64,000 nt of DNA from Neoechinorhynchus agilis (lineage: Eukaryota; Acanthocephala), in the NCBI GenBank assembly GCA_051530055.1, contig CM121341.1, positions 620,001 to 684,000 on the forward strand, given 5' to 3'. The position numbers were made by a program, and so were the translations under genes. Positions 44,410 to 55,751 of this stretch are shown piece by piece. The notes under the pieces were generated by a model, which searched no databases, was not told the DNA's origin, and worked only from the letters and a program-made list of their open reading frames with translations. How positions within the stretch are numbered: the first letter of the stretch is position 1; each line of letters opens with the position of its first letter.

Positions 44410-47400
44410 TTGTTTATAACGGCTCAAAATTGAAGGAATTTTCGTTAAATTCGATTGAGTAAGGCACGATATTGTAGCTCCGAAATATCGGATTTAACCG
44501 AAATTCATTCAATTTTTCCGCCATAAACAAACTCTCAAGTTTATATTGCTTTTCTTGAATTAAAGATTAAACAACGGTGTTTTTGGTTTGTAGGCATTTT
44601 GGTTAAATCCGATTAATAAAGGCACGATATTGTGGCTTCGAAATATCGGATTTTACCAAAATTAATTTAATTTTTCCGCAATAAACAAACTCTCAAGTTT
44701 TATTGTTTTCTTGATAAAATTAAACAACGTCTTTTTGTTGAAGGAATTTTGGTTAAATCGATTAAAAAGGCACGATATTGTGCTCCGAAATATCGGATTT
44801 AACCGAAATTCATTCAATTTTTCCGCCATAAACAAACTCTCAAGTTTATATTGCTTTTCTTGAATTAAAGATTAAACAACGGTGTTTTTGGTTTGTAGGC
44901 ATTTTGGTTAAATCCGATTAATAAAGGCACGATATTGTGGCTTCGAAATATCGGATTTTACCAAAATTAATTTAATTTTTCCGCAATAAACAAACTCTCA
45001 AGTTTTTATTGTTTTTCTTGATCTAAACATTAAACAACCGTCTTTTTGGTTTGAAGGAATTTTGGTTAAATCAGATTAATAAAGGCACGATATTGTGGCT
45101 TCGAAATATCGGATTTTACCAAAATTCATTTAATTTTTCCGCCATAAACAAACTCTCAAGTTTTAATTGTTTTTCTTGAATTAAAGATTAAACAACGGTC
45201 TTTTTGCCTTGAAGGAATTTTGGTTAAATCCGATTAATAAAGGCACGATATTGTGGCTCCGAAATATCGGATTTAACCGAAATTCATTCAATTTTTCCGC
45301 CATAAACAAACTCTCAAGTTTATATTGCTTTTCTTGAATTAAAGATTAAACAACGGTCTTTTTGCCTTGAAGGAATTTTGGTTAAATCCGATTAATAAAG
45401 GCACGATATTGTGGCTTCGAAATATCGGATTTTACCAAAATTAATTTAATTTTTCCGCAATAAACAAACTCTCAAGTTTATATTGCTTTTCTTGAATTAA
45501 AGATTAAACAACGGTCTTTTTGCCTTGAAGGAATTTTGGTTAAATCCGATTAATAAAGGCACGATATTGTGGCTTCGAAATATCGGATTTTACCAAAATT
45601 AATTTAATTTTTCCGCAATGAACAAACTCTCAAGTTTATATTGCTTTTCTTGAATTAAAGATTAAACAACCGTCTTTTTGGTTTGAAGGAATTTTCGTTA
45701 AATTCGATTGAGTAAGGCACGATATTGTAGCTCCGAAATATCGGATTTAACCGAAATTAATTTAATTTTTCCGCAATAAACAAACTCTCAAGTTTTAATT
45801 GTTTTTCTTGAATTAAAGATTAAACAACGGTCTTTTTGGTTTGAAGGCATTTTGGTTAAATCCGATTAATAAAGGCACGATATTGTGGCTTCGAAATATC
45901 GGATTTAACCGAAATTCATTCAATTTTTCCGCAATAAACAAACTCTCAAGTTTTTATTGTTTTTCTTGATCTAAACATTAAACAACCGTCTTTTTGGTTT
46001 GAAGGAATTTTGGTTAAATCAGATTAATAAAGGCACGATATTGTGGCTTCGAAATATCGGATTTTACCAAAATTCATTTAATTTTTCCGCCATAAACAAA
46101 CTCTCAAGTTTTAATTGTTTTTCTTGAATTAAAGATTAAACAACGGTCTTTTTGCCTTGAAGGAATTTTGGTTAAATCCGATTAATAAAGGCACGATATT
46201 GTGGCTCCGAAATATCGGATTTAACCGAAATTCATTCAATTTTTCCGCCATAAACAAACTCTCAAGTTTTAAATGTTTTTCTTGAATTAAAGATTAAACA
46301 ACGGTCTTTTTGCCTTGAAGGAATTTTGGTTAAATCCGATTAATAAAGGCACGATATTGTGGCTCCGAAATATCGGATTTAACCGAAATTCATTCAATTT
46401 TTCCGCCATAAACAAACTCTCAAGTTTTAAATGTTTTTCTTGAATTAAAGATTAAACAACGGTCTTTTTGCCTTGAAGGAATTTTGGTTAAATCCGATTA
46501 ATAAAGGCACGATATTGTGGCTTCGAAATATCGGATTTTACCAAAATTAATTTAATTTTTCCGCAATGAACAAACTCTCAAGTTTTTATTGTTTTTCTTG
46601 ATCTAAACATTAAACAACCGTCTTTTTGGTTTGAAGGAATTTTGGTTAAATCCGATTAATAAAGGCACGATATTGTAGCTTAAAAATATCGGATTTTACC
46701 AAAATTAATTTAAATTTTCCGCCATAAACAAATTCTCAAGTTTATATTGTTTTTCTTGAATTAAAGATTAAACAACGGTCTTTTTGCCTTGAAGGAATTT
46801 TGGTTAAATCCGATTAATAAAGGCACGATATTGTGGCTTAAAAATATCGGATTTTACCAAAATTAATTTAATTTTTCCGCCATAAATAAACTCTCAAGTT
46901 TTAATTGTTTTTCTTGACCTAAAGATTAAACAACGGTGTTTTTGGTTTGTAGGCATTTTGGTTAAATCCGATTAATATAGGCACGATATTGTGGCTTCGA
47001 AATATCGGATTTTACTAAATTCATTTAATTTTTCCGCCATAAACAAACTTTCAAGTTTTTATTGTTTTTCTTGAATTAGAGATTAAACAACGGTCTTTTT
47101 GCTTTGAAGGAATTTTGGTTAAATTCGATTAATAAAGGCACGATATTGTGGCTTAAAAATATCGGATTTAACCGAAATTAATTTAATTTTTCCGCCATAA
47201 ACAAACTCTCAAGTTTTTATTGTTTTTCTTGACCTAAACATTAAACAACGGTCTTTTTGGAATGAAGGCATTTTGGTTAAATCCGATAAATAAAGGCACG
47301 ATATTGTGGCTTCGAAATATCGGATTTTACTAAAATTCATTTAATTTTTCCGCCATAAACAAACTTTCAAGTTTTTGTTGTTTTACTTGACCTATACATT

Positions 47401-47412
47401 AAGCCACGGTCT
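44410..47412. repeat. 157-bp satellite, about 19 monomers, derived from a MITE
   Basis: Monomers of about 150-160 bp share aattttggttaaatccgatt, aataaaggcacgatattgtg, gcttcgaaatatcgg, ttttaccaaaatt, aatttttccgc, aataaacaaactctcaag and a T-rich spacer. Each monomer holds an internal inverted repeat (aattttggttaaatccgat against atcggattttaccaaaatt) with 36 bp between the arms. The first monomer is preceded by gtttgtttataacgg, the missing left MITE end. Blocks of several monomers are themselves duplicated (see findings). No coding potential. Confidence 0.95.
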
Positions 47413-47774
47413 TTTTGATATTTGAGAAAAAAATTATTTATACATCTAAATTTCTACATCGAAAAACAGTTTCTGGAATCAGTGGTACAATTTAAAATGG
47501 CCGAAACCTTAAATTTCCTTCAGAACCAATGACATTTTGAAATGAACGAGTCTTTAGGCCAAAATGAGTAGCGCGCGTCGTGTGACTTCGGCATGACAAT
47601 AGGCGCTTTTTGTTCCAAGCATTGAGGAGTGAGAATTTCTCACTTGAGTAAGGGCCGCGAAATGGTTAACTCCTTTCCAAAAGAAATTTCGTATCACCCA
47701 CAAAAATTTAAGTTTTTCACGCGTTGATGGTGCCTATTATTTTTTAGATTCCTAAACTTTCATTAACTTTTTAA
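47413..47774. promoter_or_regulatory. Spacer and likely promoter region of HIKESHI
   Basis: Lies between the satellite and the HIKESHI start. It is less AT-rich around 47560-47660 (agcgcgcgtcg, agggccgcg), consistent with a TATA-less promoter; no defined element seen. Confidence 0.35.
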
Positions 47775-48610
47775 ATGTTTGGAATATTAATACCGCACTC
47801 ATTTGTAAGTATTTTTGAGTATTCATTTTTTTATTCATCTTTTTTCATTTATAGCCACTGACTCAGTTTGAGAGAATCAATGATAACAAATTTGTCATCA
47901 AGGTCCCAGCAAATATCAATAACATCGCTGTTTTTATGACCGGACAATCTCTACTTAATCCCGGATTCTCCGCTGGAGGTATTTTATTTGCTATGTTGGT
48001 GAATATACGACACTGTCTAGTTCATTTCTCTTGGCCTTCAAACGATGGTCAACAATGGGCGTATCTGGGATGTATAACCAACGAAAAGCCATGCAAGTTT
48101 TTTCAACTTTCGAATTTGAGCGGTCAGTTACAATTCTTCGATTAGTTGGACTCGGTGTAGAATCATAACGAATCACAAACAAAAATAATAAAAAATTGTC
48201 TTCCCCGGTGAACAACTTTATTTTCGGTATAAGCGTTTTCGTATTTGTAAAGGCGTAATTGTAAAATTTAAAATAGAAAGACAAAAATTGTTTAAAAGTA
48301 ATTTATAATTCCTTAGTTCGCTCATTAAGGAATCTCATCGGTTCCACCGACATTTGCGCAAAGTTCAACGTTGTCAAATTACATGATTGGAATATCTATC
48401 GAGCGTGAAGAAGTTCTTGGTCACCAATCTCCTGTGGAAATCGAGAGACGAAATCCGGACACGACTGCTAACATTGCACGAAGATTGGCGGAGAATCTAT
48501 ACCATCACATATTGTCATTCGGTTCCGAACAAGGAGCCCTCATAACGAGTGCGGGACTTAAAAGGTGGTATGACGGTATTTTAATGAAAATAAAATCAGG
48601 TTCATTGTGA
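47775..48610 (+). CDS. HIKESHI: HIKESHI (Hsp70 nuclear import carrier), four exons
   Basis: Hikeshi (yeast OPI10) carries Hsp70 into the nucleus during heat shock. Exons as read: 47775-47804, 47855-47978, 48021-48122, 48330-48610; introns of 50, 42 and 207 nt; product 178 aa (human 197). Exon 1 is MFGILIPHSF (human MFGCLVAGRL). Then INDNKFVIKVPANINNIAVF (human [20 protein letters not shown]), VHFSWPSNDGQQWAYLGCIT (human [21 protein letters not shown]), MIGISIEREEV (human QIGISVELLD) and LYHHILSFGSEQGA, ending LKRWYDGILMKIKSGSL (human LKWYENFQRRLAQNP). All joins preserve frame, and the gene looks functional. The 42-nt second intron could be mistaken for coding sequence because it is stop-free. 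Confidence 0.92.
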
Positions 48611-49414
48611 TCGAGCTTAATGAACACGAAAAATTTACACCGATTCATCGTAGTACTTGACGCTTCATATATTATATCGTAAACTAGCGTGGACAAATAT
48701 TTAAAAGTTTTGGTATTGACTATTGATAACTTTTTTGTTTTTCTTAACGTGAAATTTGCGGATACCTGGAGTGTGCCATGTATAATGGATCCCTCAATGC
48801 CAACCAACGATATCTAATCAAAAACTAGTTCGGTAATTACAGTCATTGGTTATCTTCGAATAAAATAGTACCGAATTGATTAGCTTTTTCGTTTTTAATT
48901 AGAAGGCAATTTTTTAGTAAACACTGTTGGAATTTTGTTCGTTGTGTAACTAAAATTTAACATTCGTATCGCACATTTATTTTTTATTTATTTAAAAAGC
49001 CTTATATCTTCCACATCTGGTTATATGAGATTAGTCAATTAACAGTTTGTCGATAAAGTTCCGTCCTGAATCCGTCCCTACGCCCGATTCCCGAGTTTTC
49101 GGGTCGACTCTTTAAGCCCCGCAGGACTCTTGCCTTTAAGTCCATCATATTGAATTAATTTGCCTTAAGAATTCTTTTCCGGTCTTTGTACATTAATTGA
49201 TTGTATATTGTAAAAACTCCTTGCGTCTGCTAGCTGAATAGATTGAGGTGATTGTGCCTTAGAATGATCTTTATCGTATAATGGATGGTAAAAAAATTTA
49301 GATTTAGTTAAAACAAATTTACTTTTATTGGAGTCTGATGAGAAGAATAAAAAATTGTCTATGAATAATCTTGATAAAAATGATAATAGGAACTACTGGA
49401 AAAAAGTGTAATTA
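48611..49414. other. Intergenic flank before the RLE LINE
   Basis: AT-rich with a GC-richer stretch at about 49065-49140 (cctgaatccgtccctacgcc). No gene recognised; part may be 5' sequence of the RLE LINE. Confidence 0.35.
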
Positions 49415-51390
49415 CATAAAGCGCCCTTAAAAAGAAAGACGGTGGGATTCGTCCCATCGCTATGGGATCGACACTTCGGCGTCTTGCAGCAAAGATTCTT
49501 TGCAAACGTCTTGCAGTGGATCTTGGCTAACTTTTCCGCTCGGTACAACTCGGTTGCTGTACGCCTTGCGGAGCCGAAGCTGTCGTGTACGCACTTCGCT
49601 CCTTTGTCACAAACAGTTCAGAGTCCTGTGTTGTGCTCAAGTGCGACTTCCGAAACGCCTTCAACTGTGTTGATCGCAGTGTGCTCCTAGAAGCTGTCGC
49701 AACTTACGCATCGGACGCATACCAGTATTTCCTCAACGCATATGGGACTGAGACTCCTCTTGTTTTCAACGACCATATAATCTGGTCTCAACGAGGTGTC
49801 CAACAAGGGGATCCTATCGGTCCTATCGGTTTCTCTCTTGCCGTCAACCGGATCGCTCATTCGCTCCAATCCAAGTTTAATGCTTGGTATTTGGACGATG
49901 CAACACTCGGTGGGTCTCCCTCCGTGGTGTTGCGAGATTTGGAGGTCGTCATGAGGGAAGCTGCCAAGCTCGGCGTTGAGCTTAATACCTCGAAATGTGA
50001 GCTGTTTGCGATGAATGCAGAAAACGCCGCTAGTCAAACTGAGATCCTCAACAGCTTTACGCAGCTAGCACCTAACATCAAAATAATTTCGCGTGCTCAA
50101 CTGTCTTTTCTGGGTAGTTGCGTTTTTAATGAAAATATACCTCAGGAGATCCTCCAAATAGCGCCGAGAGTCGAATTGCTCTGCGAGCGTACGAAGGAAC
50201 TTCCATCACATCAGGCATTATTTTTAATAAACAGTGCCCTGTTCCTTCCGAAGTTGCTGTACAAGTTGCGTACAGCGCCCTTCTTCAAACATCAACACTC
50301 CTTGACGAAAATTGATGGTACTTTAAGGAGGTGTCTCGAAGGGATTTTAAATATCCAATTGTCGGATGAGGCATAAAGACAAGCTTACTTGTCTGTATCT
50401 TCCGGCAGTTTGGGTATTCGTAAAACAGCCGATGTTGTAATTCCGGCCTTTTAGGTTCCTATGAGAGCAGCCGAAAGTTGGTAGCTAAATTGCTCGAAAA
50501 AGAGTTTTTACTTGATGAAAATTTTAAAGAGGCGGTCTTCGAGTTTTGCCGCATTACGCAGTGCGATGAAGTTACTTTGAGAGGCAAGAGACAGTCAGTT
50601 TGGGATAAACCTTTAATCACGCGAGTTCACAACTCGATGCTTTCTGACGTGCGTTATGAGGTGACCCGAGCTCGATTGTTGGCGGTCTCCTCGAAGGAAT
50701 CCGGTGCCTGGCTGAACGCAGTTCCGATTCCTTCGATCGGAAATTTACTGTCGGACGAAACAGTAAGGATCGGAATGTCCTTACGACTAGGAATCCCGAT
50801 TTGTGTCCCACACTACTGTCGTTGTGGGGCCCTTGTGGATTCTTTGGGGAGACACGGTCTCGCCTGTCGCCAGTCCGGTGGCAGGTATGCTCGCCACGCT
50901 GAGATTAACTCGGTTATTAGTCGGGCCTTAAACACGATACACGCACCGAATCTGCTCGAACCGAGTCACCTCTGCAGAATCGACGGTCAAAGACCGGATA
51001 GCGTAACTGTGTTCCCGTGGCGAGAAGGGAAATCCCTTCTCTGGGACGCTACTTGTGTGGACACCCTTGCTCTGTCCAATCTAAGACATTCCTCAAGGCG
51101 CGAAGGAGGTGCTGCGATTGCCGCAGAGGAACGCAAGCGCGGGAAATACGCGGAGCTCTTGAGGGCACATCACTTCGTCCCTTTCGGCGTTGAGACACTC
51201 GGTGCCTTCGGTGCTGAGGTCAAGAACTTCACGGCGGATATTTCAAGGAAGATGAGGATCGCAACCGGAGACCCAAGAGCAGGAACGTTCTTTCTGCAAA
51301 ACATAGATCTCGCGATCCAGCGCGGCAACGCTGCAAGTGTCCTTGCGACGGTTTCGAGTGGTAAAGAGATGGATCTGGGAGGCTCGTAGA
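49415..51390 (+). mobile_element. LINE with RT and a C-terminal restriction-like endonuclease, 5'-truncated
   Basis: RT frame at 49430-50376: GGIRPIAMGSTLRRLAAKI entry box, LKCDFRNAFNCVDR (motif A), QRGVQQGDPIGPIGFSLAV (motif B), AWYLDDATLGG (motif C). The second frame at 50478-51389 has CRCGALVDSLGRHGLAC (C-x-C-x9-H-x3-C, residues about 114-130), GQRPDSVTVFPW ... LLWDATCVDT (PD-x15-D) and ERKRGKYAELL. The CCHC knuckle, PD..D and K..KY order is that of the RLE of R2/R4/NeSL-type elements. A stop sits in the RT entry region at about 49547 and another after DEA at 50374, with a frame change into the RLE frame, so it is dead but young-looking. An older copy is at 40440-41790. It ends next to the LINE-B 3' end. 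Confidence 0.8.
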
Positions 51391-51419
51391 TACATGAGAC
51401 TTGATTTGCTGTGAGCTTA

Positions 51420-54400
51420 GTTTTTGTATGAATTAAATCTGTCTACTTTTTACAAAAAATTACATAAAAGTTTTTGTAGTTTCTTAAAACATCTAAAAAA
51501 GAATGGTATTCTAAGCTCCGGAGGACGACCTCTACCAAGAAAACATAATGAGCCTCCTAATAATGTTTTGACAACCGGTAAGAGAATATTAAAACTCAAG
51601 CCCAGGTAGGAAGCTCTTTTAAGAACACATTTAATTTTAACGAAGGTATTATTAAAAGAGGAATTGATTAAGAACCCGTGCATTTTGGATGGAAAATCTA
51701 ACCCTAAAATTCGTGTTGATTTTTTTATATTCGAGTGATTATAGGCAGAGCTATTATTTAAATTATTTATTAAAAGTTTATTGGAAGAGGGAGAATTAGT
51801 AAGAGGAATAAAAAATGTTTTACCAGGGTTAATGGCCAAGTTGGCTAACTTTAAATTGACACTAAGAGCGTTTAATGCCATATGGATTTTGGATAAAAGA
51901 GATGGGCAAAACCTTGCCCTGCAAAATAGGAAAATATCGTCTGCATTAACCAGAGGATAAATTCCCTAAGGTAGTTTGATTTTCTTGGAAGTAAAAAGGA
52001 GGGAAATAAGGAAAACGGTAGGGGATAGAGGAGATCCTTGAGGGACGCCAAATCTGGAGAAAAATTTAGTTTTCCCAGGATCCACCTCACAGTAAAAAGG
52101 TTTAGATTTTATTAAATAATTAATCTTATAAATAATATTTAACGGCACCTTTAACTCATCAAGGGCCTTGTATAGAAAAGATCTGTCTAAAACATCGAAT
52201 GCTTAACTTCGAGGTTCCTATAAAGAGTTTTATTCACTACTCTTTCCAAGCAAGAAATTATAGAGCTTTGGATAGAAATAACCCTGATCTGTGACGGATT
52301 GTTTATGGGTCCCTTCGTTTTGGGTAAGAAAACCTTCTTCACGACATTTATATTCAACAAATCTTTAAAATCCAGTTTCTTTAACTTGAGGTTTGAAAAG
52401 AATAAAAATTTGATCTCATCACTAATAGCAGAGAATATCTTCGAGGAGTTAGTCATAAAATTGCAGGCCTTAGAACCGTGAGATCTACAGGACTCTAGCA
52501 GATTGTCGACATTCAGATTCCAGGTAAAATATTTTTTATTAAAAATGGGAAGAGGAGGAGCTGAATAGGCCGAGTACGTATGCGCATATAAAATTTCCTC
52601 TATCATCGAATGATATGCCACCAATCCAATTGGCAGCTTTTGCTCTCCAACAGATTGGTTTCTTGTGTAAAACGGCATTCCAGAAACCTTTCCCAACGCA
52701 TTTCATATTTACAAGATGTTTTTTGTCTTGGGAAATTTGAAAAAGCCATTTCTCGGTGTAAAACTTCTTCATGAAAGAGGAATGCATACTTTTATTGTTT
52801 TTAATATCAGCAATAATTGCTTTTTTTATAAAACATCAGCCGTTTTTACATATCGAACGTCGCTTTATGTAAGATTGAGTGGTGAGATGGGCTTTTACCG
52901 ATTTTAATATGATTTCATTAAAAAGAGAAATCAATCTCTCCTTGGACAGTAGAGATTTTAAATCAGCATTAGAATTGCTCAAAGATTTTTTATTTAAAAC
53001 TATATAGTTCCTAAGTGAGAGAACATCAGATTGAAATACAATACAATCGTGTCCCAACAAATGCTGCGTTTGAATTTGAAGAGTAGGATAAAACTGAAGA
53101 GGAAAATTCTTTTTAATAATGGCACCATCCCAAAAGGAGTGTCTATTAGAACTCGAATTATGAAAAGATGGAAAATTAGGCAATAAGAAATTGTGATTCT
53201 TAAAAAAGGTCTTACAGCTGAAAGGAAATTAGTATTGAAGTCACCAACTATGAGATCAGGATCCCAAAATAATAAAAAACTTAGCTTGTCTGGGTTGAAT
53301 ATAGTGGTTGCAAATAATTAAGAATGGGTTTGATGGAATAAAAAACCGTATAATGGGTTAATTGAAAATAGCTGAATAGCAAAAACCTCATTTTTCTCCA
53401 GGAAAAGTAGCTTGGACGCATATTTGTTCAGAAAAAGTCTGAAGGCCATCAGAAAAGCCTAAGCTGAATGTATGGTTGGAGTAAGATGGTTGTAATGTGA
53501 AAGCAGAGTAGCTATCGGTTATAAAAGGTGGTGAAGGTCCTGATTCTTGAAAAAAATATCCATAGAAATATTATTAATAGCGTTAGCGATATAGGTGGGG
53601 AGTGTGAATGCTCTAGAGGTATTATATGTTAAAAATGAGAATTTTTCTAAATTATAACCCAAAGGTATTGACATAACTAATATAGTTTATTCTTTTTCGA
53701 CATATGAATTTCTGAATCTCTAGAATTTGGTGAAATTTGCCTTTTCGAAGTCGTTAAATTTAAAAATTCTTGTATTTTTGAGATGTAATTAGTCTCTTGT
53801 GATACAGAACCACTAACAGAGGCAAGATTATCCGCACCCATTATTTGTTCTACAATCCATGCAAGCATGAAATTTAGTAAGGATAATTCCTTTTCTATGT
53901 TTATACTCCTATCTGTAAAACAGGAGGGAGTTGCATAATTATTGGAAATAGGTGTTGACGACTTGGAAATTGGAACAGAGGAATTAGAAGAAAAAGGTCC
54001 CCTGTCTAAAGACGGAGGTTTTTCCTTCCTAATGGAAGAAGGAGAAAATGGGTGGTCGGTGGATGATAGATTTCAGTAAAGGTTGATGGAGTCCAGTTTT
54101 TTACCTCTTTAGCTCCGGGAAAGGATTGTTCAAGGTAGGCAAGAGCATACCTGCATTTTCTAGAAAACGCCGTATGTTTCTTGCCACAATTTGTACATAG
54201 AATGTTATCCTTCTGCTTGCAATCCTTTTTGTGATGTGATCCAGCGCAGAAAATGCAACGTGGAGCCAAATCACATCCGTTTTCTGTATGCCCCCATGTT
54301 GAGCATCTTTGACATATCGTCAGGTTAGAGTCGTATATCGACTCATTATTACTTGAGAATGTCACCCAGTGGGGGAGCATTGCATGACCTGGTGAAGAAG

Positions 54401-54963
54401 CCAAGGAATCTGCGATTTCGACTGGGGCTGTACATAGGAAAGTATAAGCTTATAAAGCATTTTGGCTAAATAGATATTTAATTGGCTTTATTCCCAACTC
54501 CTTCTCCACTACTTTGAATCCCTCTAAATCCAATTCTTGAGGAGGATTAAACATCCTTATCGATACTCTTCTGGGCAGATCAACAAACACAATATTGCTG
54601 TCCTTTAGCATCTTTGAAAACAGGTCTCTCCCCTCATCGTCAAAGAAACAAAAAAATGGTATGAAATTTCGTCAGGAAAAATCTTTTTATGTTGAAATGC
54701 ATTAGAGATGCTTTTCCCTCCGGACCTAGATACTTATCATGATATTTTCGAGTTAATGCTGTTGGAGAATTCGTCCCCAACGCCTCCTTAGAAATTCTTA
54801 AAACATAGTCGTCCTTCCTGGTAGGACGTTTAACAACTTTAGACCACGGGGTGCACTTACACAAAACTTCACAATCACTCGGGGAGGAACTAATCTTGTC
54901 TCGAACCAGGGAATTGCTTGAGAAAGGATGGGTAGAATCCATATTTATCGAAACGTTTTCCAT
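51420..54963 (-). mobile_element. LINE-B copy 2 (nearly full length)
   Basis: Minus-strand non-LTR retrotransposon. ORF1 starts at about 54963 (MENVSINMDSTHPF) with DDYVLRISKEALG, and near its C-terminus three zinc knuckles at 54150-54340: CQRCSTWGHTENGC, CIFCAGSHHKKDC, CTNCGKKHTAFSRKC. ORF2 follows: an endonuclease region around 52700-53650 (GDFN-like at 53225-53240), then RT 51450-52700 with KGPINNPSQIRVISIQSSI (RT entry), RFGVPQGSPLSPTVF (motif B) and NADDIF near 51940 (motif C). Several stops and frame changes. It matches the pieces at 1-4577. No TSD defined. Confidence 0.75.
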
Positions 54964-55099
54964 ACTACCTTTGTTCGTCTTCGAAACTTGGTTTTTATCG
55001 ATTAACGTTGAAGCGCAAAAAAAATTTCAAAAAATCAGCGCGACGTTTTTTGCACACATTTTGCATTCAATCGCGCACGTTTGATTATTGTACTTCTCA

Positions 55100-55398
55100 G
55101 TTTAAAAATTGCACCATAATGCGCTTGATATGTCGCTGGTTCAACACCACCGGTCGCTGGGTTCCACGGGCGTGCGAGGCTGCTGGAAGGGGTGGGGTCA
55201 GATTTTGAGATCGCCCATCGGCCCCAAAGGGGGTTGACCCTGTTCCTTCGAGTGCGGCTAAGCGCTTCCGTTGTGTGCAAGTTAGTCGAAAGGCTCAAAA
55301 AAAGAAATATAGCCGAAGCTATCAAAGAAGATGTCGCAAGACCAATGAGTGTATGTGGCCTTTGATAATAAATAAATAATAAATAAAATAAAAATTGC
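55100..55398 (+). mobile_element. tRNA-derived SINE, copy 1 (5'-truncated)
   Basis: Shares taatgcgct.gatatgtcg, B-box ggttcaacaccacc, ccggtcgctgggttccacg, gcgaggctgctggaagg and cttcgagtgcggctaagcgc with copy 2, and ends in (aataaa)n. It lacks the A-box half. The flanking aaaattgcac at both ends may be a target duplication. Confidence 0.8.
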
Positions 55399-55735
55399 AC
55401 CGGGGCCCAGTGGCCGTGTGGTGTGCGCGTTCATAATGCGCTCGATATGTCGAAGGTTCAACGCCACCGGTCGCTGGGTTCCACGTGTGTGCGAGGCTGC
55501 TGGAAGGGTGGGGGTCAGGTTTTGAGATCACCCATCGGCCCCAAAAAGTTGGTTGGCCCTGGCCCTTCGAGTGCGGCTAAGCGCCTCCGAAGTGCGTTAG
55601 TTGCCGAAAGGCTCCCAAAAAAAAGGAATATAGCCGAAAGGCTCAAAAGAAAATGTCGAAGGACCAATCAATTCAATCTGAAGAACATAACCATGCGTAT
55701 GTCTGACTGTAAGGATAAATAAAATAAATAAAAAT
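55399..55735 (+). mobile_element. tRNA-derived SINE, copy 2 (complete)
   Basis: Starts ggggcccagtggccgtgtgg, an RNA polymerase III A-box (TGGCCGTGTGG), then B-box GGTTCAACGCC about 45 bp later. The body is the same as copy 1, with about 85 percent identity by eye, and a (aataaa)n tail. It follows copy 1 head-to-tail. Confidence 0.85.
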
Positions 55736-55751
55736 TACACTAAATCGTTTT

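Noticed and set aside
45050-45110. Hammerhead motif in the satellite monomer
   Set aside because: GAAATATC follows a hairpin-like stretch, but no CUGANGA box is present upstream in any monomer.
44410-47412. CRISPR-like array
   Set aside because: Regular repeats of about 157 bp, but with no unique spacers; eukaryotic context and clear relation to dispersed MITEs make it a satellite.
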